Part shown: positions 38,818-49,857 of the stretch, in pieces | Layout of the letters: each line of letters starts with the position of its first letter | How positions within the stretch are numbered: the first letter of the stretch is position 1 | Origin: Phymatolithon calcareum | Taxonomy: Eukaryota > Rhodophyta > Florideophyceae > Hapalidiales | Direction: 5' to 3' | Length of the DNA stretch: 64,000 nt | Assembly: GCA_977006965.1 (NCBI GenBank) | Contig: OZ345360.1 | Location: 682,001-746,000 of the forward strand | Translations under genes and position numbers: made by a program | The notes under the pieces: model-generated | What the model saw: only the letters and a program-made list of their open reading frames with translations | Databases searched by the model: none | Told to the model about the DNA's origin: nothing

Positions 38818-40307
38818 ATGCAACTGACAATACGAGGCACTCTGTCCTGCTTTTTGCAAGCTAGAAGCCCAACTTATCGGTTGCTGAACACAAATCGACG
38901 AAGCACTTGTTTCCTTCATTGGCGCCGAGCGAATTTTTTGCAACGCCCGCAAGCTATGGCATCTATGGCATCTAAGCGGATAACTAGAAGTGCTTCGAAA
39001 GCTGCACAACAGGGTGCCACCGCAGCACCTGATGAGACTCCGAACATCGCCGTGAAATCATCTGATGCATCTGCTAAGCGCAGCGACAGCACAGCAGCGA
39101 CATCAAAGAAACGAAAGTTGACCGAGAAATCGGCGAATGCAAAGAAAGTTTCTAAAGCATCCAAAAAAGCATCAGTGAAAGGGAAGAATGACGCGGACGA
39201 TATATCGGCTGCAAAAGAACCAAATGAAATTTTAACTTCGTCCCAGGTCAGCGATGGTCCGGCGAAGAAGAAATCCCGTGCGAAGAAAGGTGCAAAGAAA
39301 ACGGGGTCGACGAAAATCGAAGAGCGTGGTGCTGCTTCAGCTGATGTTTCAGCGGACAATACTGCGAATGAAATTGTGGAAACAACCTGTAACGTCGAAT
39401 GGGGCGCCTGTGCGGACGAGTTCATCAAGATTGTCACATGGAATATTTGCTCATGTAGGACCGTACTCAAAAACGGTGCTTTGCTGGATTATCTCAAGCG
39501 CGAGGATCCCGACATCCTGCTCGTACAGGAAACGAAAATGACAGAAGAAAAAGTGAAGGAGTTTCCCAACTTGGACTCCCATGAAGTCTATTGGAATCAC
39601 TCTACCGCAAAGAAGGGCTATAGCGGCGTTGCAATATTGTGCTCCAAGGAGCTTCTAGAAGGGAAGGGATTGTCGGTGGTCAGTGTGACGCCTGGAATGG
39701 GAAATACAGAAGCAGATTCTGAAGGAAGAGTATTGACGCTATTACTCTCAAATGATATGGCCATTGTAAATGCGTACGTACCTAATGCGGGCAGCAAATT
39801 GGCAAGATTGCCGTATCGAACGCAGACTTTCGAGCCGGAAATGCGTCTCTTCCTTGACAAACTGAGGCAGAAACATAGGCGTGTTGTGTATGCTGGGGAC
39901 TTGAACGTTGCGCATAATCCTATCGATATCCACAATTCGAAGGGAAATCAAAAGAGCGCCGGTCATACACCGCAAGAGCGAGCGGAATTTACAAATTTGT
40001 TGGGGGAGGGATGGATTGACGTTTTTCGTCATTTGTACCCTAACAAACGCGCATATTCATACTATTCCCGACGATTTGGTGATCGCATGAAGAACGAAAA
40101 CAAAGGTATCGGTCGACACTCTCATCCCTCTCCCCGTGCTCTGAATTTGTCTCTAACTCATTGTATTTTACAGGCTGGCGTCTTGACTATCATGTCACGA
40201 CCAAATTTGAGAACGGGGAAATCAAGGACTGCTTCATTAGATACGATCAAGATGGAAGTGATCATTTGCCTACAGTGATTCTGCTGAAACACGAACAAGA
40301 TCCGTAG
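38818..40307 (+). CDS. AP endonuclease, exonuclease III/APE1 family (two exons)
   Basis: Join of 38818-40105 and 40174-40307, 473 residues. The first ~45 residues from ATG 38818 are Arg-rich without acidic residues, like a mitochondrial presequence. A second ATG at 38956 begins MASMASKRITRS and would give a nuclear form with the Lys-rich region (~60-170). The ExoIII core starts near 205: VTWNICS (Asn), QETKM (Glu, ~237), AYVPNAG (Tyr), YAGDLNVAHN (Asp/Asn, ~360), and in exon 2 GWRLDYHV and GSDHLP (Asp-His, ~452). All catalytic residues are present. The enzyme cuts DNA 5' to abasic sites in base-excision repair. Dual targeting from two starts is inference. Confidence 0.92.
40106..40173 (+). 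other. Spliceosomal intron of the AP endonuclease gene (68 nt, phase 1)
   Basis: GTATCG...TTTTACAG, with a CTAAC branch-point word near 40153. Splicing creates Gly-Trp-Arg-Leu-Asp-Tyr and adds the GSDH active-site loop; without it the protein would lack these residues. Confidence 0.92.
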
Positions 40308-41136
40308 TACGGGATTGTTTTTTCCACTGATGTCGCCACTGTGGGGCCCCTGGTGGGTGAGACGGACTTTATCCTGTGGCATGATTTGTACAGCCAGTAA
40401 CTAGATTGGGCGTTGGTTTGGAGAACGACGTTAATGTTTGCTTGTATTACGGATGTGCGAGTGTTGGTTCGGATATCACTACAATTAGACCAGAACACAT
40501 TGCATGGATATGGCTTGGGGCGAGATTGTTGAATTCAGTTTATTGCTTGTTGACAAGAAAGTAATGGTTTCCGACGATGTGGCTATAGTCACAGCGCCTA
40601 AGCCTTTAGGATGCGAGGCTCACATGGTAGGCTGCAACTGTGCCGTATTGCATCCAATTGGATGATTCCAATTCCTGTGTGTTCCTGATAACTTTGAGAG
40701 GATCTACAGTGTATAAATCGATCGGAAACAGACTCCTGCTCCTCAAATCAGTCAGACCAAAATACGTTTATATTCGGATCTGTCTGTAGAGGATGCATCT
40801 GTTGATCTATTTTGAAGGCTACCAAAACCTCATTTTCAGTACCCGGGCAGCTTTTCGTACATTTCAGAATATCCTCAATTCGCTTCACTTCCAGATACTG
40901 TGTACGTCTAGTGGGCCTCTCGCACTCGATATCCTTGAAGATGAGTGTTGTTGAAGTGCAATAAGCTCGATTACAACAGAGGCTCCGTTGAAGGCCCACT
41001 TCAGATATTTACAGCGCACTTTACTTATCCTATTGCAACAATGGTAGCCTGCAACTCTTTGGTAGCGGTGTTTTTAACAGCTGAACGCTGCATCATCTCG
41101 TTTTATGGCTCTTATTTTCTTCTTTTTTTCGAGCAT
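40308..41136. other. Intergenic stretch after the AP endonuclease gene
   Basis: About 0.83 kb with no supported gene on either strand. Nothing repetitive is recognised until the LINE target site at 41137. Confidence 0.4.
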
Positions 41137-41954
41137 TTAATGTTTAATTCTTTCTTTCTTTATTGCAGAAGGCGCTAATTCAACGCCGGAACTTACCCTA
41201 GAGCAAGTTCTCATTGTTCAAATATTGGAGTATCTCTACGGGTCTCTCCCTGCACAGATCTTCAACCGTTTTGCCTCGCACTCTTCCGATGAATTGCCGT
41301 CTAGAGGCAGCCCGACCAGAACAGCGTATAATTAGGTGCTCCAGTGTCTCCATGACGCCATGCGGGCACATCTTGCACACTGGGTCATAGAGTAGCGGTT
41401 CATCCTCGATGTGTCCATGGTGAAAGCATGCTACAATAGGACAGCAATTCACCATAAGCTGGTGCAGTACCGCCTCTGCATGTCTCTGTGAGATGTGCAG
41501 ATCTTTTGGGAGCGTAGGTAGAGTGAGTAGTTTGCTTCTGCACGGCGGTTTGATAATGGATCGGGCCGCTTCCAAAGTAAGAGGTATTTTATGATGCAAC
41601 ACCAGATCCGATTCCAAAATTCCCCTCCGCGCCAGATCATCAGCGACCTCATTCTTCGCGACGCCGCAGTGGCTCGGTATCCACACACACTCTATACGAA
41701 CTTCGTCTGAAAATAACCGGTCCATAATATTCCACAGATTCCGCACCATGTCACCAAACATTCGCGGTTGCCCGTTGAGCGCGTCTAAGCAACTGCGACT
41801 GTCGGTGAACCATCTGATGGTGCTGCCGCGGGAAAGATGTAGGTCTGCCGCTGCTTGAAACGCTTGCACGGCGGCAAATGCCTCCGCGTCGAATGAAGAG
41901 CCAACAGCTCCAGCGGCCAGCGATGTTTCCACGACAACTTCTTAATGTTTAATT
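41137..41954 (-). mobile_element. 5'-truncated LINE 3' end with RNase H, 13-bp target-site duplication
   Basis: A 792-bp insert (41150-41941) on the minus strand. Its (AAAG)n tail lies at 41150-41161, read TTTCTTTCTTT on plus. TTAATGTTTAATT flanks both ends (41137-41149, 41942-41954). It carries the C-terminal part of ORF2: RNase H blocks SSFDAEAFAAVQAF, WFTDSRSCLDAL and SHCGVAKNEVADDLARRG, then the CCHC motif CKMCPHGVMETLEHLIIRC. The frame (41198-41932) has no internal stop, so this is a young copy of the family seen at 20.4-23.4 kb. Confidence 0.9.
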
Positions 41955-42202
41955 ATTGCAAGGCCCTCAATATGTTTCTTCGAACGCATAGACCATCTCT
42001 CATCTTACCTTCTCCATTACTTGCAGGACCAAGGAGCACATGTGCACACGTTGACAACAATACTCAACCTCTAAATTCTTGGCAATTTGGATGGTGCTGC
42101 GGTAAGAGCCCTCAGCCTGGCTGAGCAAGTACGAAGAGTTGCTCCTGCTCTCACTTGGAATGGATGTTGAGGAAATTCTCAAACTAATTTACTTGAGTTC
42201 AT

Positions 42203-44018
42203 CTAGTGTCTATGTGACGAACACCCTCAATTGAGGGTGGATTTAAAAACTCAAAAAAGTTAGTAAAGAGAATGCGCAACAGTTTAGTAGCGCCAGATTC
42301 GGAAAGGTGGCCTTTTGTTCTTCGTCAGGAGTATCCCAACTACTACCTTAAAGTCGCGTCGTTCGGTGGTAGGGACGAAAATATGCTGGTTACTCAGAAG
42401 AAGCACATCTGTCACGTCGCGTGAAAAAGACCCGCGCCGATGCTGCAGACTGTACGGAGCGCTTTCCAAGTCAAAAAGGTGAGCGGCACGGTTCAAAACC
42501 TGCTCGTCGAGGAAGTCGAAGGTCGCGCGAGCACGTCACTTCGCGTAAAAGGGGTCCTAGTTCAGAAAACAATGGAGAAGACTAAGATTAGGACTTTCAA
42601 GATTGTTAACAGCAAGGCAGGAAAGGCAGACGAAGGTGCTCCTTCCTCTCGAATGCTTATATCGAGTCCCCACCGGCAAAAATCTGTACCAGAAAAGCCG
42701 GCTTACAGTACTCGTCGTCTCTAATCTTCTTCGCCAAACGCCGAGTTCCCCGTTCAGTATCAACCACTCTCTCGGCAGAAGGCAACACAAACCTCCATAT
42801 AATCAACAGGAGCTCTGAACGTCCTCTTCCGGGCTCTCTTGCCTACACCCTGCATGGTTCTTGGGACCAACATTTGCAAGAGGAGCTTGATGTCATTGCG
42901 GCAGACCGTGGGCAGAGTATTTTTGCTAGTGAAGTGGCACGGTTCGGGCGCTAAGTTCTACGTCCAATTGGGGGAAGGATCCCGGTCAGTTCTGGAAAGT
43001 TCTCCTTATAAACGCCGCTAGGCTGAAACGAATAGGAAGAATGGAGACTACGGTGCCAGAGCGTCTTACGATTTTCGGAATACTCGTCCTCATGACAAGG
43101 TTTGAGTTGGGCGCAAAGAGATTTATGGAAAGTCTACCATGGGGAACAAGTATATCCTCGCTCCTTAATTTTCAAACACTGAGATGACCAGAGGCAGGCT
43201 CACTGAGTACCTCAGGTGCATCACATTCAGCGTGCAACCAACTGAACAAGGCACTATGTCGTCCGTACAGTACCGGTGAGAGTTCGTTCAGGATTTTGTC
43301 GATGCCGTTGATGATCACAAAAAGCCAACTGTGTCTCCGTTAGACCTGATTTGTTGTGACAAGTTCATATCTCTTTGGTATAACAACGGAGGCCATTGGA
43401 TTGAAAATGGCCTGCTCCAGTACATCGCCATCCACCGTAAACCGGGGGAAAGGTTGCGAGGTACATATTTAAGCCTAAGGAAGAAGTGAGATAATTCTGC
43501 ATCTTGAGCTGGGGACCACGGCAGAGGGCGAGAAGCAAAAAGGTTTCGAAGTTGAAACTGCCCATAGTACAGTTGTACTGTGCAGTCTTTGGGCCGCATA
43601 CTCTGGTACAAGGCGCCTTGTCCTCGTGGATTCATTTGCTTCGCGCAATATCCGTCGATTTTCAGTACTCCAGAACGTTCCTTCGCTCCGGCGGCGGTGT
43701 TGAAACCCACTGAACTCCCACGAAGTTGAAAAAGAAGACTGCAGCTGGCATGATGACCACATTGGCTGTGCAAAACAACTGCAGAGTCTGTCAAGGCAAG
43801 GAAATGAACCTCGTGTGCTCATCAAGTAATAGGCTTGAAGGCGCCGTAATCAACATATGTGGCACTTCAACCGGTAGAAACTGTTTTGCTAAGCATGCTA
43901 AACAAATCCATGAGCTTGATGCTTTTGATGAGCCTAATAATGAGTAGCTTTCGTTGGCAAAAATGAAATGATTCTCATTCCCTCAATTGAGGGAAAATTC
44001 CCGTCACATAGACACTAG
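42203..44018 (+). mobile_element. piggyBac-like element C, decayed, flanked by CTAG
   Basis: 1808 bp (42207-44014). The ends TGTCTATGTGACG and CGTCACATAGACA are perfect inverted repeats, with CTAG on both sides (42203-42206, 44015-44018) and CCTCAATTGAGG palindromes near both ends. Inside is a frameshifted, deleted transposase: MRNSLVAPDSERW (about 42272), STSLRVKGVLVQKTMEKTK (about 42530), the DDE region in pieces (about 43020-43700), and the C-terminal zinc region NCRVCQGKEMNLVCSSSN...CFAKHAKQIH (to 43947). A Cys of the CxxC pair has become Ser. It cannot make transposase. Confidence 0.88.
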
Positions 44019-44425
44019 AGCTCGTTCGTTTGCTTATAACAAATTCTGTCAAAACAAAAGAAAACGGGGAACGCGGGAAAAAGAACATGCACAAACAGGT
44101 GTCATTTGGGCTGTCCTCCGATGCAGAGATTGTTCGTTGCTGTACTAACGACCGTTAGGGCAATAGATTCTCGATGTAGAAATTAAACTCAATCGTTCAA
44201 TGGTGAGCAACCCTTGTTAGCCAGCGAAATGCAATTTCTCGTTAAGAGGAACAGTATGATAAACGAACATTGAGCAACAAGGCACCAAAATATACAGCCG
44301 AATCCTACGTCACTGATACTGTATGGATCGGCGTGCATTGCTGGGGAGGGCGCGGTTTGCACCGCTTTTAACTTTCGTGATTTCGTTAGCTGTCCCGCAC
44401 GGCCTAGCCTAACATCCAGTGCACC
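44019..44425. promoter_or_regulatory. Upstream region of the copine gene
   Basis: 407 bp between piggyBac-like element C and the copine ATG. It holds the copine promoter and 5' UTR; no specific site is assigned. Confidence 0.35.
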
Positions 44426-46351
44426 ATGTCGGCGCCGGCCTACACCACGCCGGACCAGGCGGCCATGCTCACGGGCGGCGTAAACCCACTCATGCAAAAG
44501 GGTTCCAAGATTGATCTGCGAATTTCCGGCTATCAATTGCTGTCCACCAGTGCACTCCCGCCCGAGGCGTTTGTTGTTGTATTCTGTCGTAATTTCGGAA
44601 AGACAGACTGGGTGGAAATCTCGCGGTCCGAGTCAATACGAAACTGTTATCCACAATTCCGGCAACTCTTCTCCATCGATTATCATTTTGCCGTTTACCA
44701 GGAGGTCCGCATCGTTGTCTTCGACCGCAGCACTCCGTCCGAAGATCTCCGTCAGCAACGTCTTATAGGCGTAACAGATTGCACCCTCGGTAGCATTCTC
44801 TCTGCGCGCGGAGCCGGTCTCGAGCTCGAACTCACAAATGCTCAAGCTCACGCCCACCCTGGAAAAGTTATCGTTGCTGCGGAAACTGTCCTCGCCGCGC
44901 GTAAACGCATCGTCATGGACCTCGGCATTTCTGAAATGATGTCTGCTGAAGAGCACTATGCGCAGAGCAATTATCTTCTCCAATTGCAAACTCAGGCTAC
45001 GGCTGCTGCGCCCGTGATGCCGAAACTCGCGCGCCGCGGTGCCGCTGCAGTGATCAATCGCTTCCGCAAGGACCCTGCGCCTGTTGGTGCGCTTCCAGCG
45101 CATCTCGAAAATCAACTCAAGCAGCAAGAACAGTCGCAGACTGCAATTCATGAACAAATCAGTGCTGTGCAACAAGCCCCACCGCCTTTTGTGCCGTTCA
45201 TTGTGATCAGTCGCGCACCACCGGAGGCCAATGCTGAGCGTGATTTCTTGGCTCCGCATATCCCGTGGGAGGAGGTCGTCCGTTCGCAACCGGTACATGA
45301 CCACAAGGATCTCACCCTACCCGCACGAATTCGCGGGATATCCGTCTCAGAATACGATTTATGCGAGGGTAACGAGAACAGACTGCTGAAAATTGCAATC
45401 CACAAAGAAGGTGCAAACGATTCCAATACCGTCGTAGGAGTCACCGTGACGTCACTATATGCCTTGCGACGCATGGGGCAGGCGGGAACCGGTACTGCGG
45501 ACCCGCTGCAAATGACACCGAGGGGCAAACTGAGCGTGTACTCTTTCGAAGAAGAGGTGGAGAATTCGTTTGTCGATTACGTACGGAGTGGAAAGTGCGA
45601 CTTTTCGCTCATTTGCGGGATTGACTTCACCGCAAGTAACGGCGATCCAAAAATGCCTGGGACATGTCATTATAACTCGCCGCCTGGTGCACCTCCAGTT
45701 CCTAATCAGTATGAAGCTGCTATGCGTCTGGTTGGCAATATTCTCTCCAGTTATTCGTCGAATTCGAAGATTTCCGCTTTCGGATTTGGAGCAAATCTAC
45801 CGCCGGCGTTCAACACCTCTCATTGCTTTAGCGTTGCTGAACAGCTGCACTCTGATTCTTGCGATGGTGTGGAGGGTCTTGTTCGGGCATACAAGCAAAC
45901 CCTGAATCGAGTCCAGCTTGCTGGCCCGACAATATTTTCTGAGGTTCTGCACACCGCTGGCACTATCACCTCGCGAAACATGGACTCGGCGAAGAGGGCT
46001 GGAGGTGGAACTTTACCATACACGGTTATGTTGATATTGACGGATGGAGTCATCAGTGACTTTGATGCCTCTGTGTCTCAATTGATTGCTCTGAGCTCGC
46101 TGCCGATATCCGTTGTCATCATTGGCATTGGATCGGAAGATTTCAGGAAGATGAGAATGCTGGACGAAGGAAAGACTCTCCGCCGTGGGACAGTTATGGC
46201 GAAGAGAGACATTGTTCAGTTTGTCCCTTTTCGTGATTTCAAGGGAGATTTATCAGCACTTGCAGAGCGGGTTTTAGGCCGTCTTCCAGAACAAGTCATG
46301 AGCTATGTCACGAAGGTCCAAGGAAAGGATGCACACGAGTTTGGACGTTAG
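44426..46351 (+). CDS. Copine (C2A-C2B-vWA calcium-dependent phospholipid-binding protein)
   Basis: 641 residues from ATG 44426. C2A covers about residues 28-165 (KIDLRISGYQLL...FVVVFCRN...VRIVVFDRS...LIGVTDCTL). An Ala/Gln-rich linker follows, then a degenerate C2B (~245-380, FIVISRAPP...SEYDLCEGNENRLLKIAIHK). The copine vWA domain runs from ~385 to 600: FVDYVRSGKCDFSLICGIDFTASNGDP with MIDAS residues D-x-T-x-S, YEAAMRLVGNILSSY, ISAFGFGANLPP and ILTDGVISD. Copines bind acidic phospholipids at membranes upon Ca2+ rise and recruit partners through the vWA domain. It is longer than typical copines (~530-590) because of the linker. Convergent with DNAJC25. Confidence 0.93.
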   Translation: MSAPAYTTPDQAAMLTGGVNPLMQKGSKIDLRISGYQLLSTSALPPEAFVVVFCRNFGKTDWVEISRSESIRNCYPQFRQLFSIDYHFAVYQEVRIVVFDRSTPSEDLRQQRLIGVTDCTLGSILSARGAGLELELTNAQAHAHPGKVIVAAETVLAARKRIVMDLGISEMMSAEEHYAQSNYLLQLQTQATAAAPVMPKLARRGAAAVINRFRKDPAPVGALPAHLENQLKQQEQSQTAIHEQISAVQQAPPPFVPFIVISRAPPEANAERDFLAPHIPWEEVVRSQPVHDHKDLTLPARIRGISVSEYDLCEGNENRLLKIAIHKEGANDSNTVVGVTVTSLYALRRMGQAGTGTADPLQMTPRGKLSVYSFEEEVENSFVDYVRSGKCDFSLICGIDFTASNGDPKMPGTCHYNSPPGAPPVPNQYEAAMRLVGNILSSYSSNSKISAFGFGANLPPAFNTSHCFSVAEQLHSDSCDGVEGLVRAYKQTLNRVQLAGPTIFSEVLHTAGTITSRNMDSAKRAGGGTLPYTVMLILTDGVISDFDASVSQLIALSSLPISVVIIGIGSEDFRKMRMLDEGKTLRRGTVMAKRDIVQFVPFRDFKGDLSALAERVLGRLPEQVMSYVTKVQGKDAHEFGR

Positions 46352-46565
46352 TGACAAAGGCAATTTGAAATATTCTAAGAATAGGGGGGTTGTTTTGTAA
46401 AAATTAACAGGTACCTATAAAAAATGTTTCACACTGCCACACTCGTTCAGCGCTGGGGTCTACCTCTGTTTTGGTCTTCAGTCCTGACGACGTTAGCCAT
46501 TTGTCGAAGTCAAATGCGCAATACAGAAAAATCCTCTAGCAGGACATGTAGTGCACCTTGCCTAG

Positions 46566-47480
46566 CTAGGACATATTCACATCTTCAACCTCTGAATAGG
46601 GCATGGGAATATGACGCTTCTTCTTCTTGTGCTTCCCAGCCTTATTCATTTCGATGCGCCTTAATCGCTTAAATTCCGTGCAGGTATCGACGTCCCACAA
46701 CTCACTCTCCATGTAAGTCTTCTTCTCGTCCTCTGCAACATCTGCCCACTCCCGATCATTCACTTCCAAATTCTTTTGAATGAGATACAACTTGTCGGCC
46801 TCGCTGAACTCCAGCTTACGAATTTTGTACGCAAAAATCCACTTGGCAGACCACATGACGTAAGCTGCGGTGCGGATGGGAAGGTAGGCCGTCTTGACAA
46901 TGACGAGGTCACGCCAGTGTGGCTTAACAAGGCCGACAATCTCAAGATTAATCATCTCCGCAGCCTCCTCTTCTGTGGCAGCAGTCTTAGTCTTGACAAG
47001 GCGCGACACCTCGCGTTTAAACTCGACAGATTCGCGCATCCGTTCTTGTGTTACCTTGTACGCGCGGTTCATGTTGAGCCAATGCACTAGGGTGATCACC
47101 CCGGCAAGACAGATGACAACAAAGGCGGCGTTTGATTTGGGCGCGTAGTATTCCTTCGGCGGGATAAGATGGATATATTTCCCGGGATTATCGAGGAAAT
47201 CCTCGTATTTTGCTCTTTTTTCGTCGTCGGTCAGCGTCTCGTACGCAGTACCGATGGCGCGAAACTCAGCCACAGCATCTTTGACACCGGGACGCTTGTC
47301 AGGATGCATTGTTTGCGATAATTTGCGGTAGGAACGTCTAATTTCCTGCTTTGTTGCACCACGCTTCACGTTAAGAATATCGAAGCAATTCGCGTCACCG
47401 CAGAAGTGCGCCTGTGTCGCCGTCATCGCCACCGCAAGTAGCACCGCGCTCGCGCATAGCGCGACTGGGTGAGAGACCAT
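46566..47480 (-). CDS. DNAJC25: ER membrane J-domain protein, DNAJC25 type
   Basis: 304 residues from the ATG at 47478-47480; the longer frame begins with a TTG and is not used. Signal peptide at ~1-24 (LCASAVLLAVAMTATQA). The J domain follows directly (CFDILNVKRGATKQEIRRSYRKL) with HPD at residues 59-61 and the YETLTDDEKRAKYEDFL end. Then PGKYIHLIPPKEYY, a membrane segment at ~118-138, a charged region, a second hydrophobic stretch (TAYLPIRTAAYVMWSAKWI) and a Lys-rich C-terminus. This order is that of DNAJC25, an ER-membrane Hsp70 co-chaperone with a lumenal J domain (known family). It ends 214 bp from the copine stop, convergent. Confidence 0.9.
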   Translation of the reverse strand: MVSHPVALCASAVLLAVAMTATQAHFCGDANCFDILNVKRGATKQEIRRSYRKLSQTMHPDKRPGVKDAVAEFRAIGTAYETLTDDEKRAKYEDFLDNPGKYIHLIPPKEYYAPKSNAAFVVICLAGVITLVHWLNMNRAYKVTQERMRESVEFKREVSRLVKTKTAATEEEAAEMINLEIVGLVKPHWRDLVIVKTAYLPIRTAAYVMWSAKWIFAYKIRKLEFSEADKLYLIQKNLEVNDREWADVAEDEKKTYMESELWDVDTCTEFKRLRRIEMNKAGKHKKKKRHIPMPYSEVEDVNMS

Positions 47481-47917
47481 TTTGCGACGCTCAAGAGGTA
47501 GAAGACCGTCTCGGACAGCTTCGCTCGGAAAAGTTTGGAAGTGCAACGGACGTTGAACCGAATTCGAGTTTGCAAGAGTATAGAAAGTGGAGCAACACCT
47601 TTCGAGTGCGAGGATTGCTATCGACCTTTATTGACTGCGCGCACACAAACCTTCCCAATTTTCAACGCATGATAGAAGAACAGCAAGGGCTTGTGTTTTT
47701 ATCAAAAAAAGCGGAAACAAGCTATTTATCATACATATGAGTATCATATTAATGCTCTTGAAAAAACCACCAATTAGAATGACCTGTAGTCAATCATTCC
47801 CATGGCATCACCCTTGGCAGCAGGTCATTGGCTTCGAATAATGAGGTTAGATCAGGATTCGGATATCGCTCAGTTGATCGAACCACCGGCGGCAACATTT
47901 ACTAAAATCGGCCATGG
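47481..47917. promoter_or_regulatory. DNAJC25 upstream region
   Basis: 437 bp between the DNAJC25 ATG and piggyBac-like element D. Frames here are short and unconvincing; the region is expected to contain the DNAJC25 promoter. Confidence 0.35.
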
Positions 47918-49857
47918 CTAGTGTCTATGTGACGGGAATTTTCCCACAGTTGAGGGAATGAGAATCATTTAACTTTTGCCAGCGAAAGCTACTCATTATT
48001 AGGCTCATCAAACGCATCAAGCTCATGGATGTGTTCAGCATGCTTAGCAAAACAGTTTCCACTAGTTGAAGTGCCGCATATGTTGATTGCGGCGCCAGCA
48101 AGTCTATCACATGATGAGAACACGAGGGTAAATTCCTTGACTTGTCAGACTCTGCAGTTGTTTTGAACAGCTAAAGTAGTCACCATGCCACCTGTGGCTT
48201 TTTTTCCATCTTCGGGGGAGTTAAGTGGGTTTCAACACCGTCCTTGGAGCAAATGTACCTTTCGGAGTACTGAACATCGATGAATATTGCGCAAGGCAAA
48301 ATGAATCCGGGAGGACAAGGCGCCTTGTACCAGAGTATGGGGCCACAAGACTGCGCAGTAAAACTGTACTGTGGGCAGTTTCACCTTCTAAATAGTTTTG
48401 CTTCTCGCCCTCTGGCCGTGGTCCCCAGCTCAAGATGCAGCATTATCTCACGTCTTCCTTGGGCTGAATTCTGTAACTCGCAATCTTTCTCAGGTTTGCG
48501 GTGGATGGCGATGTACTGAAGCAGGCCATTTTCAATCCAATGGCCTCCGTTGCCAAAGAGATATGAACTTGTCAAAGCAAACCAGGTCTAACAGAGACAC
48601 AGTGGTTTTTTTGTGATCATTAATAGCATCGACAAAATCCTGAACGAGCGCCCACCGGAACTGTACGGACGACGTAGTGCCTTGTTCACTTGGTTGCACG
48701 GTGAATGTGACGCACCGGAGGTACTCGGAGAACCTGGCTCTGGTCATCCCACTGTTTGAAAATGAAGGAGTGAGGATATACTTGTTCCCCATGGTAGACT
48801 TCCATTAATCTCTTTGCGCCCAACTCATGAGGACGAGTATTCCGAAAATCTTATCCTCCATTCTTCCTATTCGTTTCAGCTTAGCGGATGCCAAAGCAAC
48901 ACTTGTTCGCAGGTGCACTCAGCGAAACATCGTCATGAAGGAATCGTACGGTGTGTGGAACCCGATGCCACCGTTCTCGGATATAACATCTCCGTTTATA
49001 GCGCGAACTTTCCAGAACTGACCGGGATCCTTCCCCGAATTGTACGTAGAACTTGGCGCTCAAACCATGGCACTCCATGAGCAAAAATACTCTGCTCACG
49101 GTCTGCCGCAATGACATCAAGCTCCTCTTGCGATTATTGGTCCCAAGAACCATGCTGGGTGTAGGCGAGAGCGCGCGCTAGGGCGTTCAGAGCTCCTGTT
49201 GATTGTATGGTAGGTTTGTTTTCCTTCTGTCGAGAGTGTGGTTGATACTGAACGGGGAACTCGGAGTTTGGCGAAGAAGATGTTCGACCGAGAGTACTGT
49301 AAGCCGGCGTTCGAGGTACAGAACTTTGCCTGCTGGGACTCGATACAACCATTCGAGAGGAACGAGCGTCTTCGTCAGCCTTCCCTGTCTTGACGTTAAC
49401 AATCTTGATAGTGTTAATCTTAGTTTTCTCGATTGGTTTCTGAACAAGGACCCATTTCACGCGAAGTGACGTGCTCGAGCGAACCTTGATTTCATCAACG
49501 TGCATCTCTTGAACCGTGCCGTTAACCTTTTTTGACTTGAAAAACGCTCCGTATAGTTGGCAGCACTCTGCGGGACTTGTCACTGATGTTGCTTTGGTGT
49601 GTACGGCTGCACCGACCACTCGGCGCGGGTCTTTTTCTCGAGGCATGGCAAATGTGTTTTTTCTGAGTGACCAGCAGATTTTCGTTCCTACCGGCGAACG
49701 ACGCGATTTTAAGGTAGTAAAAGAGGTACCTACCACCAAGAACAAAAGGTCGCCTTTCCGAATCTGGCGCTAAAAATCTGTTCCGCATTCTTTTTACAAA
49801 CTTTTTTGAGCTTTTAAATCCACCCTCAATTGAGGGTGTTCGTCACAGAGACACTAG
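47918..49857 (-). mobile_element. piggyBac-like element D, decayed, flanked by CTAG
   Basis: 1932 bp (47922-49853), transposase on the minus strand. The ends TGTCTATGTGACG and (right) CGTCACAGAGACA differ by one base. CTAG flanks both sides (47918-47921, 49854-49857). The N-terminal part is still open (49134-49745: AMPREKDPRRVVGAAVHTKATSVTS..., STSLRVKWVLVQKP), followed by frameshifted pieces of the DDE domain (about 48220-49080) and a remnant of the cysteine region near 47990-48190. One inner palindrome is mutated (CCACAGTTGAGG). Non-functional. Confidence 0.87.
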
